The position numbers were made by a program, and so were the translations under genes. Under the pieces are notes generated by a model. It was not told the DNA's origin. It did no database searches and saw nothing but the letters and a program-made list of their open reading frames with translations. From assembly GCA_037447655.1 (NCBI GenBank), contig JBBHKE010000095.1:64001-125084 (forward strand): a DNA stretch of 61,084 nucleotides. Reading direction: 5' to 3'. Each line of letters starts with the position of its first letter. The first letter of the stretch is position 1. Shown here piece by piece: positions 22,540-34,354 of this stretch. The DNA comes from Zygnema cylindricum. Its lineage: Eukaryota > Streptophyta > Zygnematophyceae > Zygnematales > Zygnemataceae.

Positions 22540-24178
22540 CTCATGGCTACCCATATTTGATGGATCTAACTATCACTACAGGAAGTGTATGCTCGAGAGC
22601 TACTTCGAGATGCTTGAGCTAATGGATGTGGTGGATGGGACTTTGAGCGAAACATCAAATGGATAGAAAAAGAAGAACCATGAGTGTCTAAGGGTTTTCA
22701 AAAACTCCTTGATTGAGAAATTGGTAATGTCATACCTAAGTTTTAAATAGTGCAACTGAATTATAGAAGTGCTTAGAAAGTATGTATCAAAAGACTTATA
22801 TAAATCACTGGTGTAGTAGTTTGACCAAAATAGTTGATTATAAGTGTGTAGGAGGTCGTATAGAGAAACATTAAATTGATCTAGAAGTTTTATTTGTAGA
22901 ATATGAATTGGCAGGAGGAAACTTTACAAATGCTCAACAAGCTCTCTTGTTAATGAGAAGCCTACCTAAAGAATATAAAAGTGCATTAGATAGATTGAAT
23001 TAAATTGATAAAAAGGATTGGAGCTTAACTTTAGCAAGAAGATTTATTTTAGATGAAGAGGCTAGTTAAAAGGTTTTATCAAATGAGAGGAATATGAAGG
23101 AATCTAAGTCTCAGTTTCAAAAAATTAAAAGTAATAGTGAGTTCGGAAATGGACCAAAGAATTGTTTTTATTGTCATTATTTGTAATGTTTTAGGACATA
23201 CCTTCAAGGTATGTCCATCATATAAAAGTGCATGTGTTACAAGAAACTTCAAAAACGGATGGGACAAAAACCGAGTACGACAATCAACAATGAGGGAACC
23301 AAGTGCTTTATCGAGTGAGAGACAAGCCTCAACTGATGACAAAAGGCTTACACCTTCCGTCGACAAATTCGTGTACTTGCCGATTGTTTGTAATTTTTGG
23401 GATATGGAGAATGTGGAAGGGAGTAGAAAAGATGTTATCACCGATGAAAGTGTGGAGAAAGAAAAGAGTGAAATTCGGTTTTTGTGAGTCTTTCTTATGA
23501 TAGATTGGTGTGTGAAAATGACTTACAAGGGAGTGGGACCCTTGAAGAAAGGAGAGTAAAAGGAATTAAAGTACACTTAAAATCGGATACAGATTATTCT
23601 TTAGTTATAGAACATACTGAACTGAAAACAAAACTGAAAGAAGAGCCAAGAGAAGATGATAAGATAATTAATGTAAGGGAGGAGAATGATGAGAGAGAAA
23701 ATCGTGGATTGGCACAAAATGGGAAAACACAAAAAGAAAATAGAAAGAGAATAGTGCCTTTAAAAAGTATGGGAATCAAAATGGAAAATTTTAGGATAAT
23801 AACTCTAAAGGGGAGCGGTAAAACTACGAAAAAAGACCAAAAATTAATGAGAAGAATCACAGTTTATAGAGGTAATGGGGAGGCAACCCATAAAAAAGGT
23901 ACAAAGTCTAAAAGGAGACAGAATGTAGTAAGAAAACAAGAAGAAGATATAGATTAAGGAAGACCAGCTAGAAAAGAAACCAACACCAAAGGCGACCACA
24001 CAAAAGACCGAAAAAGCCATTTTTGAGGTGGAAAAACCAACACCTTAAATAGGAAAAATCATTGTTAAATCGGGAGAAATATTGGAGTGGCTCGTATAGT
24101 GACTGAAAGTCTGACAAAATCTTAAATTTACCAGAATATGAATTCTTAAAACTAAAACATCTAAAACTTAAGAGGAGT

Positions 24179-24280
24179 GTTGTTTTTTAAAGTTTTGGAT
24201 GTTTAGTAGTGGAGGTTGTGAGAGGGAATTTTCGAACTCTGAATATTTTCTAAGTCCTTGCTTTTGTATGTACCTCCGTT
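24179..24280 (+). repeat. Partial second copy of the D LTR head
   Basis: After a purine run (AACTTAAGAGGAG, likely polypurine tract) the sequence TGTTGTTTTTTAAAG ... GAATATTTTCTAAGTCCTTG resembles the first 100 bases of the D LTR, about 195 bp before the proper 3' LTR start at 24374. The block AGTCTAAAGCTTTAGGGGAA between them is also repeated (24332-24373). Confidence 0.6.
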
Positions 24281-24373
24281 AGAGTAGAAAGATCTGACAG
24301 AGTGAAGTATTGAGTCTAAAGCTTTAGGGGAATATTGAGTTTAAAAGCTATTGAGTCTAAAGCTTTAGGGGAA

Positions 24374-25629
24374 TGTTGAGTTTAAAAGCTTTAGTCCTCA
24401 GTAGATGAGAAGGCTGTGAAAGGACTTTTTAGGACTTAGAATATTTTTGGTATAAGTCCTTGTAATACATACCTTTAATAGTGTGACAGTTACTCAGGTA
24501 CAAAAGAGTGTAATGTACTTCTTTGGGACACGCGGCATCAACAGGCGCGGATCAGATGTATCCGTACGAGAATGATCCAGTACGGAATCTGAAGCAGTGA
24601 CACGCGACAAACTGTACGATACACGAATGAACGGGGGATATGAATCGAGTCGACGGACGCGATTCGAAGTGGGACCGAATTGGGACAATTTTATTGGACG
24701 CGTGTCGTCCATCGCGATGATACATTTTACACCTTACGGCGATCCATATATTCCGGAATACTCTTGCAAGGACGCTAAGGTTATCGTTCGATCTTACGTA
24801 CATCGACAACAAAGGAAATCTGACGGGACCACAGTTGACTCAGCAAGTCGCGTCGCTTTGCGCGACCGACTTGCTACCAGGAGATTTCAGTTTTGATCGT
24901 ACAGTCATTTGGACGGATTCGCCAATCGCTAACTAAGCAAGTGGCACAATTTATGTACGGCATGTCTTTGTAAATATCTGAAGCAACGATAATTTGTACA
25001 TAGTGAATTAATTTTTAGTGTTACAATATTGAATTAGGATAGAAGTTATAATTAGGGTTTGGACGTACTTCCGATATAGTAAACGTAACGTTGACGTACA
25101 GTGTCGTTATTCGGTAGTTACACGTGTAGTTATTTATAAATGTAGGGCTCAATAGGTTATTATGAGAGTATAAATTATAGGACTTAGTTTATTTTTTAGT
25201 ATCATAGTTAAGTTTATCAAAGTAATGGAAGACTATTTTTCTGCAACTTTGACCTGTTGGTGTGATCACTCTAATTAATGTTTTGATGTGAAATTTTGTA
25301 AAGGTATATGATGATATTGAAACTATCTGTTTATGTAGTTTTAGCTTGTTTTTTCAATTGTGTAGAATTCTGTGGGAAGTCTTCCTGTCTAGTTTGAATA
25401 GCTGCCTACTAGTTTTAGGGAAACTTTGGAGCTCATATCTTTTGGATTCCTTGGTGGATTTGGCTGTAATTTTGGGAGGTTACAGTGTCTCAGATACTGC
25501 ATGGTGGTGTAGCTTGAGCAGTTGTTGTTTATTGTGAAGTAATCTATGCTGTCTGAAACACAGCTGTTTTTGGGATAGTTTTTGGGTGTTTCCGTGAGTA
25601 TCAATGGTTGAAATAGGCTATAGACAATA
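24374..25629 (+). repeat. 3' LTR of element D
   Basis: 1256 bp, TGTTGAGTTT to GACAATA (CA worn to TA), followed by the duplication GTTAC (25630-25634). It keeps the empty site for the solo LTR seen in the 5' copy and the in-LTR ATG (25604-25606). Confidence 0.94.
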
Positions 25630-25634
25630 GTTAC

Positions 25635-28560
25635 CCCACGCCATATATCATCCATGCCAAATGCTGTATATTTCCTCCTTTTTTGTACATTTTATTACTC
25701 TAATTCCTGTCTCAATGTTGTAAAAACACTAAAAGTTACTCATTTTAAGGGTCAATTTGGTAAGTTTGGTTTTTGTAGAATTAATATGTACACTAAAACA
25801 GACGCGATCCTATATTAGAATACATATTTAATAAAATTGGTTCGAAGTTCCCTATTTTAACTGAATACGCGGAATGTCGAACATCAGGACAAAGTTATTT
25901 TGAAAATAAAGGCAAACAAATATTGTCGCCGTTGTACTATAAAATTTTCACATGTAAATTTATGTAAGTGTTTACACGGACGACAATGCTGTCGACAGAC
26001 GAGAGTTAAGCGAACATATTTTGATGTGATTTAGTCTTTTTGTTTATTGCGATTTCACGTGCGACCCTGATTCTATTAAATCGTCATTTATACATTTTTT
26101 TTTTATGAAAGTACAATTTTGCACGGTCACATGTCGTCCGTACTCCACACTATTTAAAACGAACCTATATTAAAATTATTAACGCTAATTAAACCATACC
26201 TTAAATAGTATAAAGAATAGTTTAGAATTATGTACTTTATTTAACGTGATAGAGTCGAAATTTAGGGCGACCGAATTAGCATTCATAACTCAAATTACAA
26301 TTCGCGGTGTAAACCACTTTTTATTTGCGTGGCTCATTTTCTTAGTGTTGTGTATCTCAAAGAAATCTATCGTGATAACACCGATACCGATAGTTATCGG
26401 TTATCGAGCGGTCAAGGGTCCCGATATATCTCCCCGAAACCAACTCTAACCCTAATTGTGGAATTGCATATGAAATCTTATTAATTTAAATATATTTATA
26501 CTTAAATTACTATTAATAAACAAATCATAGTACATTATTATTTACAACATTATCTACAACTTGCGTATCACCAAACCATATGGAACCCACTTGTTGTTAA
26601 GATCTCAAATGATTTAAAATTATAGAACTAAATATTTTGCACAAAAGTATTTCTCAAAAAAAATTGTATAAAAACCATTAATATACCAAAAAACAACAAC
26701 AACCTACTTTACATTGATTGCAAAATTTATTTATGTAAAATTTTATGGAATTATTGCCATATGGAAAAAAAAGATGTTTATTTGTGCTTAACTTCTTCCC
26801 CAAATGGTACTTCACGTTAAAAACTTATGAACCAATGTCAATGTCATTTTCAATATAAAAATAATGATTCGTAAATAGTGTCGTTTGATTTGGTCTTGCA
26901 TGACAACCCGCAATTTTTTTTATTAAGTTTCATTGATAATTTTGCGCTTGTACACTTTTGTTTCGTGTACAAGGTTTATTTCGTTTCGTGTGAGTAAATC
27001 AATTCATACAAGATTTTTATCACTTTTGTTTTGAGTAGTTTCCTCTCACGATGTTTTTTAATTTTGCGGTGAAGTCCAATGTGATATTTCGTAAATTAAG
27101 TGTGGAGTTACAACACCAACTTGTAACTCAACTTTTTGAGTTACAAAAAGTGAGGTAATTTACAGAGCGTACTATTATTTGGTGTGTTATTGAAAAACAA
27201 TATTTTGGCTTTTATCCGCGATGCAATCGCTCTATCCGACTTTGTAATGGACTACCTACCTTAGGGAAAAAGTACACCTCAAGGAGGTGTGTACTCCAAC
27301 TTTGACCATGTAGTATCGCTACACCTGAATGATATAGACTCGTGCAACGATGAACTACCACTAAAATTTTCACACGTCGCCTAAGGCCACGTGTTTTTGG
27401 ACAAGGTGACAAAAAATTTGTCGCAAAGATGTACGTTTTTTGTTTTTTTTCCAACTTCGTGGTTTCCTTTGCTACTTTTTGTCGTTTTTGTTTGGAATAC
27501 AAATTCAAATCGGAAGAGAAACTTTCATCCTTATGTGAAATTTCAAAATCGGATAGAAAGATAGAGTTGCCGCCATCTTCAAGAAAAAAACTGTATCATA
27601 ATAATATTTCAAAAGAAAAAACATGTAAAAAAATGCTTTTTGATGCTTATTTATTCGTGGGAGGTTAAACTAAGGTCGCATATGCAAATTAACCTAAATC
27701 TTCTCATCAATACGTCTTTCGTAAAGGGTGGTTTCAACCCTAGGGAGGTTTCAACCCTTTTGCCTTTTATCCAAGAGTATTACTTCTTGAAAAGTACGAC
27801 TTCACGCGATACCAATTTAAGCCGAGACGAATGATTCGAGGCGATTTGGGACAGCTATACCATCAGCGATATATCGGGTTTGGCGATACTTTAAGCGAAC
27901 CGATATTTGACCAAGTATATACCAAAATCCGGACTACATTACCGATATGTGATAAAACGTCACACGTGACGATTTCCACCGGGAAATCATGTGACAGAGG
28001 ACAAAACGGAGTGACCTCATTGAACACACTTTTGGAGGACACCAAGACACATGCCATTTATTCATTAGACCACATTCCACCACTCCATTAAGCATGTCAC
28101 CACAGATGCATTTAGAAAGGGATAAATGGGCATGTAAGACAAGCATTTCACTAAGGCTTAAGGAATCAAAGCATAGGGCTTATGATGCACAATAGAGAAG
28201 CTTTCAGAAGAGAACACTTTGTTACATATTATTTAGTGAAAGTAAAAGAGTGTAGACTTCATAGACATTTCACATCATTACATTCAATGTACAAATTAGC
28301 CATAGAGAGAAGTTAAGAACTCAGCTTTAGTCTTAGTTGAGATTAAGGATTACAAGTGTCTGAACTTTATTGTTATCTCTTTGGGGGCTCACCTTAGCTT
28401 TCGCTAAGTGACCCCTTGACTAGTTTTTCTATTATAAGTTGAATCACAACTATCTTGTCTATTCTAATGTTGATGTGATTGTATCCTCTCTATTCCTCTC
28501 TCAAGTTCATATTTATACCTCTGTGATCTATCTCTGTGTCCATCTAGTGATTGCCTACGC
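25635..28560. other. AT-rich region with inverted-repeat element remnants
   Basis: No gene recognised. The stretch 26820-27010 (GATTCGTAAATAGTGTCG ... GTTTATTTCGTTTCG) resembles the loop of the foldback element at 38880-39080. A perfect 11-bp hairpin (TTGTAACTCAA/TTGAGTTACAA) lies at 27119-27145, next to AAAAAGTGAGG, a motif also near the ends of the TTA-flanked elements. A GTACACCTC/GAGGTGT hairpin lies near 27270. The rest (27700-28560) may include an old LTR but its ends are not definable. Confidence 0.4.
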
Positions 28561-28650
28561 TAAGTCGAATGTGTTAGTGGCTATTGCGGATTCCTGCAGT
28601 AAGTCAAATCTGTTAGTGGCTGCGGCGGATTCCTCCGATCGCTCGAATGG
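28558..28650 (+). repeat. Two-copy tandem repeat
   Basis: GCTAAGTCGAATGTGTTAGT and GTAAGTCAAATCTGTTAGTG, each followed by GGCTRYKGCGGATTCCT, form two imperfect copies of a roughly 46-bp unit just upstream of the gag-protease remnant. Confidence 0.6.
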
Positions 28651-28742
28651 TTGTCCAAAAGCAACAATTTATGGGTACACTTAGGTCATTAGATAGGTTC
28701 AAGGTATGGGACTACGAAGAGTGGAGAATATAAGTAACCCGA

Positions 28743-29363
28743 TTGCTCGAGGAGAGAAGCCTCTTAGGAATCTTCACCCAAGAGAAGTTCCAGCCTGATC
28801 CTGCATCAAAGGGAGCAAAGACAAAGGATGAGAATGATTTAATGGAGATCTGGGATCTAAGAGAGATTCAAGCAAAGTGGATAATCATACGCCAATTCAA
28901 AGATCTTCGAGCAGATCCCGATTTGGCAAAAATGGTGAGGTTGAGAAACTCATGGGTTGTGTGGGAGGCATTGGCTTTACGCTACAACCTAGCGGAAAGG
29001 GATAAAAAAACAGCCATAGAGAGAGGGAGAGAAATGTTAAACACAATGATAGTTTCCAAAACAAAACCTCTAGACCATGATAGGATTATAGACTCCACTA
29101 CCCCATCACACATAACATTCACGAGAGAACACTTCACATCTTTCAGAAGCATCCCACCCAAACAAGTATTGATGGTAGATGGTAGGACCTTACAAGCTCA
29201 AGGCATAGGCAACATCACTATAGACATCATAGTTAAAGGGAAAAAGCCAGAGAGAACCCTCATAGACGTACACTTCGTTCCAAAATCACTCCCTAACATC
29301 TACTCTATTAGTCAAGCCCAAACCATTGGTACCTCTTCTAATTGGGAAAACGGGAAAGTATAG
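28743..29363 (+). pseudogene. Copia-like gag-protease remnant (element H)
   Basis: A 206-codon open segment. Its first part resembles copia gag (EIWDLREIQAKWIIIRQFKD, SWVVWEALALRYNLAERDKK). The second part follows the protease pattern (RIIDSTTPSHITFTREHFTS, VDGRTLQAQGIGNITIDI, LIDVHFVPKSLPNIYSISQ). The catalytic triplet is DST instead of DSG/DTG. The zinc knuckle normally between gag and protease is missing, so an internal deletion joined the two. The upstream part of gag (about 28670-28742) is out of frame. Inactive. Confidence 0.65.
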
Positions 29364-32340
29364 CTTACCAGAAACGATTCCATATTGATGGAAGGAGAGA
29401 GAAGAGGAGACCGACTATACTGCCTCAAGACCTTCAAGAAGGAGGAGAATGTCAGAAACGACAAAGCAATGGATGGCGAAGACATATCAAATAGCATCAA
29501 GTTTCCTTCCACACTGAAAGTAATTGACATTACTAATAAGAATTGCTGAAAAATGAAGGAGTCAGCAAAGAGCAGACGGAGCTTCAAGACAACAGCAGAG
29601 GACACATGGGGAGCACTCAACAACAGGTGCAAGGAGAATCTGCCCCTCAAAAGAGCAGATAAATAAGACACACAAGTTAAGACTCACCAGTGTGCAGGTG
29701 CAGGTGGAACTGATGACCAAGGAAAAGCACAAGGAGACAATTTCGAAAAACTCTGATGCCGCAGCGCGCACTTCTCCACAGATCTCCACTTATAATATGC
29801 ACATCACAATGCTGCGGCACTTCTCCACAGATCTCCACTCATAACTTGCACGTCTCAATAGATCAGATAGGGTAGAAAGATGACTTAGATAAGTCAGAAA
29901 TACACAAGCAACCACGAAGGATTAATAGCCATAATAGTAGCAACGGGAGAGATCACGGCATCCATTCGAATAGGACGGCTCAAAACCCAACAAAAACAAT
30001 TGTCAGGCTAGAGATTAGAGAAGAACCCATAGCCAACTTAACAACAAACAAGGGCAACAGAGTAGACTCTAAGATAGAGGGAACTCACCAGAGCAATGGA
30101 AGTTCAAAGGACAGGAATGCAAAAGTGAACAAGGAAGATTCTCCACATCAAAGAGTACAACTTGGTTCACGGAACGCCAATCTGAAAATGGCAAGAACAG
30201 AGGTGGACATTAGAAACTAGCACATGAATATTAGAACTAGGCACATTAAAAGACATTCTTTTCCAAAATCAAAATCTGCAACAAGAGCATGGATAAGATC
30301 TTGAATGGCAACAAGGAGAGAATTTGCAACGCAAGTAGAAGCATGGCTACAAAAGCAGAAAAGCACACTAACATCGTTTTACAAGGTAAGACAAATTTTG
30401 GGACTTGCTAGGAACAAAAGCAAAGGAGCAATGGAGTTAATTCCACAGAGTCATAAGGCAGTGGGAGGATTGAAAGCGACCCAAATGGGAGCATGAGGTG
30501 CTTACCAAAAGGTGTTGACATCAGATCGGTCAAAGAGGGATACATTGTTGTATCCACACTTGACGATTAAAAGCCTCCAACTCTAAACGAAACCTCTGAC
30601 ATCGACGCTCTGAGAATCTCCCCAAAGATTGTGCACCTAGCATAATATAAAGACAAGGTCCACCAAAACGATCAGAATTGTGATCAACTGTTAGAAAACC
30701 AAAACCCACATAAAGAAGCCAAGACACAATCATCATGTAGTGTATGCATCAATGGGCTGGCAAGAGGTGGATGTGCATCACAAAAGAAAATGATGATGCA
30801 TTTGAGACAACAGGTGTTAAGGTGAAGCAAAATGATAGAGAACTCAAACCGAAAGCGATACAAGATAGTGGGAGAGTAGACAAAAAAATAGAGGATGGTC
30901 AGAATGACTTACCATCAAAGAAACATGTAACGAGTATCAAGAGTTTCACGAAAGTCAAAAATATCCCCCATTTCCCATCTCCACACGTGTATCCACAAAC
31001 ATCCCACGATTTTGTCTCAAAACCTACGAATTCACAAAACCTGCAGGAAACCAAAACACAAAGAATGATTAGTAATCATGGTGTAGCCAGCAACCAAGCA
31101 GGAGAATCTCCGAAAACACATCAAAAACGTGAGGAGAGACAGACAAACAGCTTCAAAAACGACAAAAATGAGAATGATGCAGCTAGGAGATTTTCTGGAA
31201 ACTCACTAAGAGGGGGAAACACCAGTGTTTTGGCAGAAAAATGGAGAAGTGAACTTACCATGTAGACCATTAACAGAGTTGGAGGATGGAGGAGGCCTCA
31301 AAGAGGCGATAGAAACTCAAGGCTCCACACTTATAGCAAGGAAGGAGCAGATTGGGAATCCGGATGGACAGAATTCATCCATGACAGAAAATGGTTCATA
31401 GAAGTGGCATTTTCTACATAATAGAGAATCCTTACAACAAAATAGAATTTGTAAGATGAAGAAAGGTGGAAGGAGAGATTTAGAGACACTTCTTATAAAA
31501 GTCATCAAGCAACAATGTAACTCAATTTATCCAAATGTCAAGGATAAAGGGAGGGGACAAATCAAAACTCACCATATCAAGCCAGAGAGCACAAAGATAA
31601 TGGGAGAAGCGAAGTCTATCACTCTAAAATCCATGAATCAGCTGGCCACATCAACTCAACCTGCGCACAACTCCAAGAGGTTAGGAACATTGGAGCAGGG
31701 AGAAGGAGGCTGAAGGAAATTTATGACATTTAAAGATGCATTGCTAGCATATTTCAGAGGAAAACAAGCAACGAGGAACATGCTTGAGAAAAAACACAAG
31801 GAACAAACTCAGGGAAGCTTACCTCAAGGTTTTTAGAGTTCGGACACCAAGAAAACAGTTTCAGAATCAAAAGAGGAGGAACAGAACGAGGACATGGCAG
31901 TGGAAGTAGTGAGTGGGAACATTCACAAAGGCAGAATTTTGCGGACATAATTTCTTGAAAATGGGAAGACATTGATTGAAAAAGGTGGAGGTGGCTCCAA
32001 TCCAAAGGAGAAAATGAGAAATTCTACATTCAATTTCCCACAAGAAGACTAAGCAAGGAAAGAGTCTGCAAAAGAAAAATTGCAACGACGGGGAAGACTA
32101 ACAATTTCCATTCTGCAAGTGTGTAAGGGCAAGATGAAGGAAGTTGCAGGTGTGTAAGGGCAAGATGAATGAAGGCACAGAGAGGTTGACCATAGTATAG
32201 ATGGAGAAGGTTCAGACTAGGGTTGTGCAAACTCTGAAGGTACATCATCTTCCTTAGGTACATCATCTTCCCTAAAGGGTAGAATCCAGCACGCATCATC
32301 TTCCCCGATGGGTACTCCAGCACGCGCGGCAAAGGCGCTC
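29364..32340. other. Purine-rich non-coding or decayed sequence
   Basis: The plus strand is strongly A/G-rich with few recognisable protein motifs. Short duplications occur: CACTTCTCCACAGATCTCCA at 29769 and 29818, and GTGTGTAAGGGCAAGATGAA near 32123 and 32151. It may be the decayed body of element H, but I see no integrase or RT motif. Confidence 0.4.
30744..31265 (+). CDS. Hypothetical ORF, 173 codons, hydrophilic
   Basis: An ATG-initiated open frame encoding a Lys/Gln/Asn-rich, low-hydrophobicity protein (KPKAIQDSGRVDKKIEDGQN). I recognise no domain, signal peptide or membrane segment. Amino-acid bias follows the purine-rich strand, which lowers stop frequency by itself, so it may be a chance frame inside decayed transposon DNA. 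No neighbours suggest a role. Confidence 0.15.
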   Translation: MHQWAGKRWMCITKENDDAFETTGVKVKQNDRELKPKAIQDSGRVDKKIEDGQNDLPSKKHVTSIKSFTKVKNIPHFPSPHVYPQTSHDFVSKPTNSQNLQETKTQRMISNHGVASNQAGESPKTHQKREERQTNSFKNDKNENDAARRFSGNSLRGGNTSVLAEKWRSELTM

Positions 32341-32374
32341 AATCAAACGTAATCTAAAATATTCCACGGACGAG

Positions 32375-32749
32375 GTGATGATAACTATTACAGCAAGGCA
32401 AGTACACGTCTGGTCGACTTATACAGTCATAGATGTCAGTCCGCCGTCGACGCAATTCAATGTGACGCCACATGGTCCAATCGAATTGGCGCTTGGTAAA
32501 TTCCAAGAAATTTATCGGAAGTCTGACTGCAACGTCAGGCATATTCGAAATGGTGACCGAGGCACGAATTACTTCAGCGACGAAAAAGACTGCATGATGT
32601 CAAGCTCATATGCTTTACACGCACACCCTTATATCACCAAGGATTTCCGAGCCTTTCTCAACCTGTACGGTCATCACTGTACGGAGGAAGGAGTGCACCT
32701 AGTCGGACCAGATTGTTGGATTTTCCAAACTGAGCGGAACGAACTTTGA
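32375..32749 (+). CDS. Hypothetical ORF, 124 codons
   Basis: An open frame with balanced composition (GDRGTNYFSDEKDCMMSSSY, NLYGHHCTEEGVHLVGPDCW), including four Cys. After the stop the same frame continues with a readable tail (YHPVTWNHLPPAPVGGTLW) up to 32853. It lies just before a possible LTR start, as the last part of a retroelement polyprotein would, but no conserved motif is recognised. Confidence 0.25.
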   Translation: MMITITARQVHVWSTYTVIDVSPPSTQFNVTPHGPIELALGKFQEIYRKSDCNVRHIRNGDRGTNYFSDEKDCMMSSSYALHAHPYITKDFRAFLNLYGHHCTEEGVHLVGPDCWIFQTERNEL

Positions 32750-32849
32750 TTCACGCCTAACGGATGCCGAACTACCAAGTTATACCGTCTCAAAGTTTAT
32801 CATCCGGTTACATGGAACCATTTGCCACCAGCCCCCGTGGGGGGTACAT

Positions 32850-33724
32850 TGTGGATAGCCACGTAATTTTCCGGATTTGCATCTAGATTATGTTGTTAGC
32901 CGTTAGTAGGAATTTATTTCACGCTCAGCTGACCTTTGGCCCATTAATTATGTTAGGTTAAAGTCTGGCAATTTAGTGTCTTTTTGAGGACTTTGTCTTA
33001 TAATAGTGGACCAAATAATTACTTCCAGCCGCGGATCTAGCCGCAGACCGGAGCACAACTTTTTGCCCCGAGTGTAGTACGGATTGTTTTGTCTTGTGTT
33101 AGTTCAATTACACTTGCTTGCCGCTCATTGGTTAATAGCGTAGCTTTGACTTTTGGACCTGAAATTGGACAAACTTTGATGTATAAGGCACTTAGGGTCG
33201 ACGGAGACAGGTTGCTTTTCAGTACTGTCTCCTGTGACAACTCTCAGAAATTCCAACAAACCTTCTTTTGGAGAATCTTTGTTTTTGTTGAACTCTATTG
33301 CCATCTTGGTTTTGGATCTGTCTTTTGTGGGAATCACAGTCTGGGTGGGTAGTTGGCACTATCTGCTTTTTGGTTGATTTTTTGACTTTTTGCTGTTTGA
33401 AACCGAGAAGTGTTTAGCTGGTTCCGAGCAACGGACACTGGAGGTTGAAGGAGCACCATACCTATTTCCGATATTATCGGGAGAAGGATCGCCTTTCTCT
33501 CGCTGTCATCGTTTATTGCTTCGGTATGTTAAGCTTGCTTCGCTATATTTCACATTCTCTTTCTTTTATTCTCTTTTTTGGGACAAGGTGATATTGTTAA
33601 ATCTGGAAAGCCAATTCTATTACCTATATATCTCTACGTGGTAGTGCATTTGTGTCTTCATCTGGAGTTCTCTTGCTTTGGGGTCATTCTCTTGGAGTAA
33701 ACTGGAATCCCCTAGATCAGGACA
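32850..33724 (+). repeat. Possible LTR or leader preceding a gag-like ORF
   Basis: It follows a G-rich run (CCCCCGTGGGGGGTACA) that could be a polypurine tract and begins TGTGGATAGCCACG. Downstream is a GC-rich ORF at 33977. The candidate end (GGACA, 33720-33724) and primer site are guesses; no second copy is in the window. Confidence 0.25.
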
Positions 33725-33976
33725 GTGGGTTTTGAGGGAACAAGTGCGATCGACTTCTCGTAAAAGAAGCACAGTACTCAAAAGCCAACCTGTCCGCTCG
33801 TATTAGAGGGGGTAGGAGCTTTGACTTTGGAACCTCTCTTTTTGGAAGGGAGCCCTAGTTGTATTCATTTCTCTTTCTCTCGTTACCTCCGTTATCATGG
33901 AGGGAGGAGAGACTCCGGATAATGGTTCGGAGAAGAGGGTCAGCAAGAGAAGCCTGTCCAAGAGGAGAAGGCTCAA

Positions 33977-34354
33977 ATGTCAGAGGAGTCGGTACCCATG
34001 GAGTCCGTATTTGATTCTTCGATCAAGGAACCAGCGGGTTCTTCTTCTCCTCCTCTTCCTTCCGACTTGACTCCCGAACATTACCCTTCCTTAGCGGAGG
34101 CCGCCAGGGTCTATGCTGAGGAAAGGAGGGAAGCCCGGGCTCAGGCCCAAGAAAAGAACCGAGTGTCTCCTCGGGCCCAGCCCAAGCGGCAGTCGCAGAG
34201 GGAGCCCCATTTGGGTCCTCTTCCGGAGGTCGAGCTTCACACCAGATCCAAGATTCCCCGGGCCGAGATTCAAATTGACCCTGCGGTTTTGACGGATCCA
34301 CGTCGCCCATGTCGTAAGGAACTCCTTGCCCTTCACGACCTCACAAACAAATAA
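33977..34354 (+). CDS. GC-rich gag-like ORF, truncated at the element E junction
   Basis: 125 codons, Pro/Glu/Arg/Ala-rich (LAEAARVYAEERREARAQAQ, PLPEVELHTRSKIPRAEIQI). Base composition is clearly more GC-rich than the surroundings. An ATG at 33897 opens a second frame (MEGGETPDNGSEKRVSKRSL), so a frameshift may separate an N-terminal part. About the last six codons already belong to element E (junction near 34338). A gag N-terminus of another LTR element is plausible but unproven. Confidence 0.3.
   Translation: MSEESVPMESVFDSSIKEPAGSSSPPLPSDLTPEHYPSLAEAARVYAEERREARAQAQEKNRVSPRAQPKRQSQREPHLGPLPEVELHTRSKIPRAEIQIDPAVLTDPRRPCRKELLALHDLTNK

Larger units (their letters stand above)
22525..24373 (+). 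pseudogene. Element D internal region: gag remnant and Lys-rich ORF, no pol
   Basis: The start reads VMGPRSWLPIFDGSNYHYRK and MLESYFEMLELMDVV, a copia gag N-terminus. Later fragments include ELAGGNFTNAQQALLLMRSL (about 22905-22965) and a damaged zinc knuckle NCFYCHYL near 23160. A 157-residue open stretch (23484-23957), rich in Lys, Glu and Arg (KLKEEPREDDKIINVREEND), follows. No protease DSG, integrase or YVDD motif is found in 1849 bp. Several stops make gag inactive. Confidence 0.75.
7509..25629 (+). mobile_element. Copia element D (LTR element, outermost of a three-level nest)
   Basis: The 5' LTR starts TGTTGAG at 7509 and ends GACAACA at 22524, split by a solo LTR and by element B. The 3' LTR is 24374-25629. 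The target duplication GTTAC is present on both sides (7504-7508 and 25630-25634), so both ends are fixed exactly. The internal part (22525-24373, 1849 bp) holds only gag-like and Lys-rich remnants and no protease, integrase or RT, so the copy is non-autonomous or heavily deleted. Removing the insertions leaves LTRs of roughly 1.28 and 1.26 kb. Confidence 0.93.
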
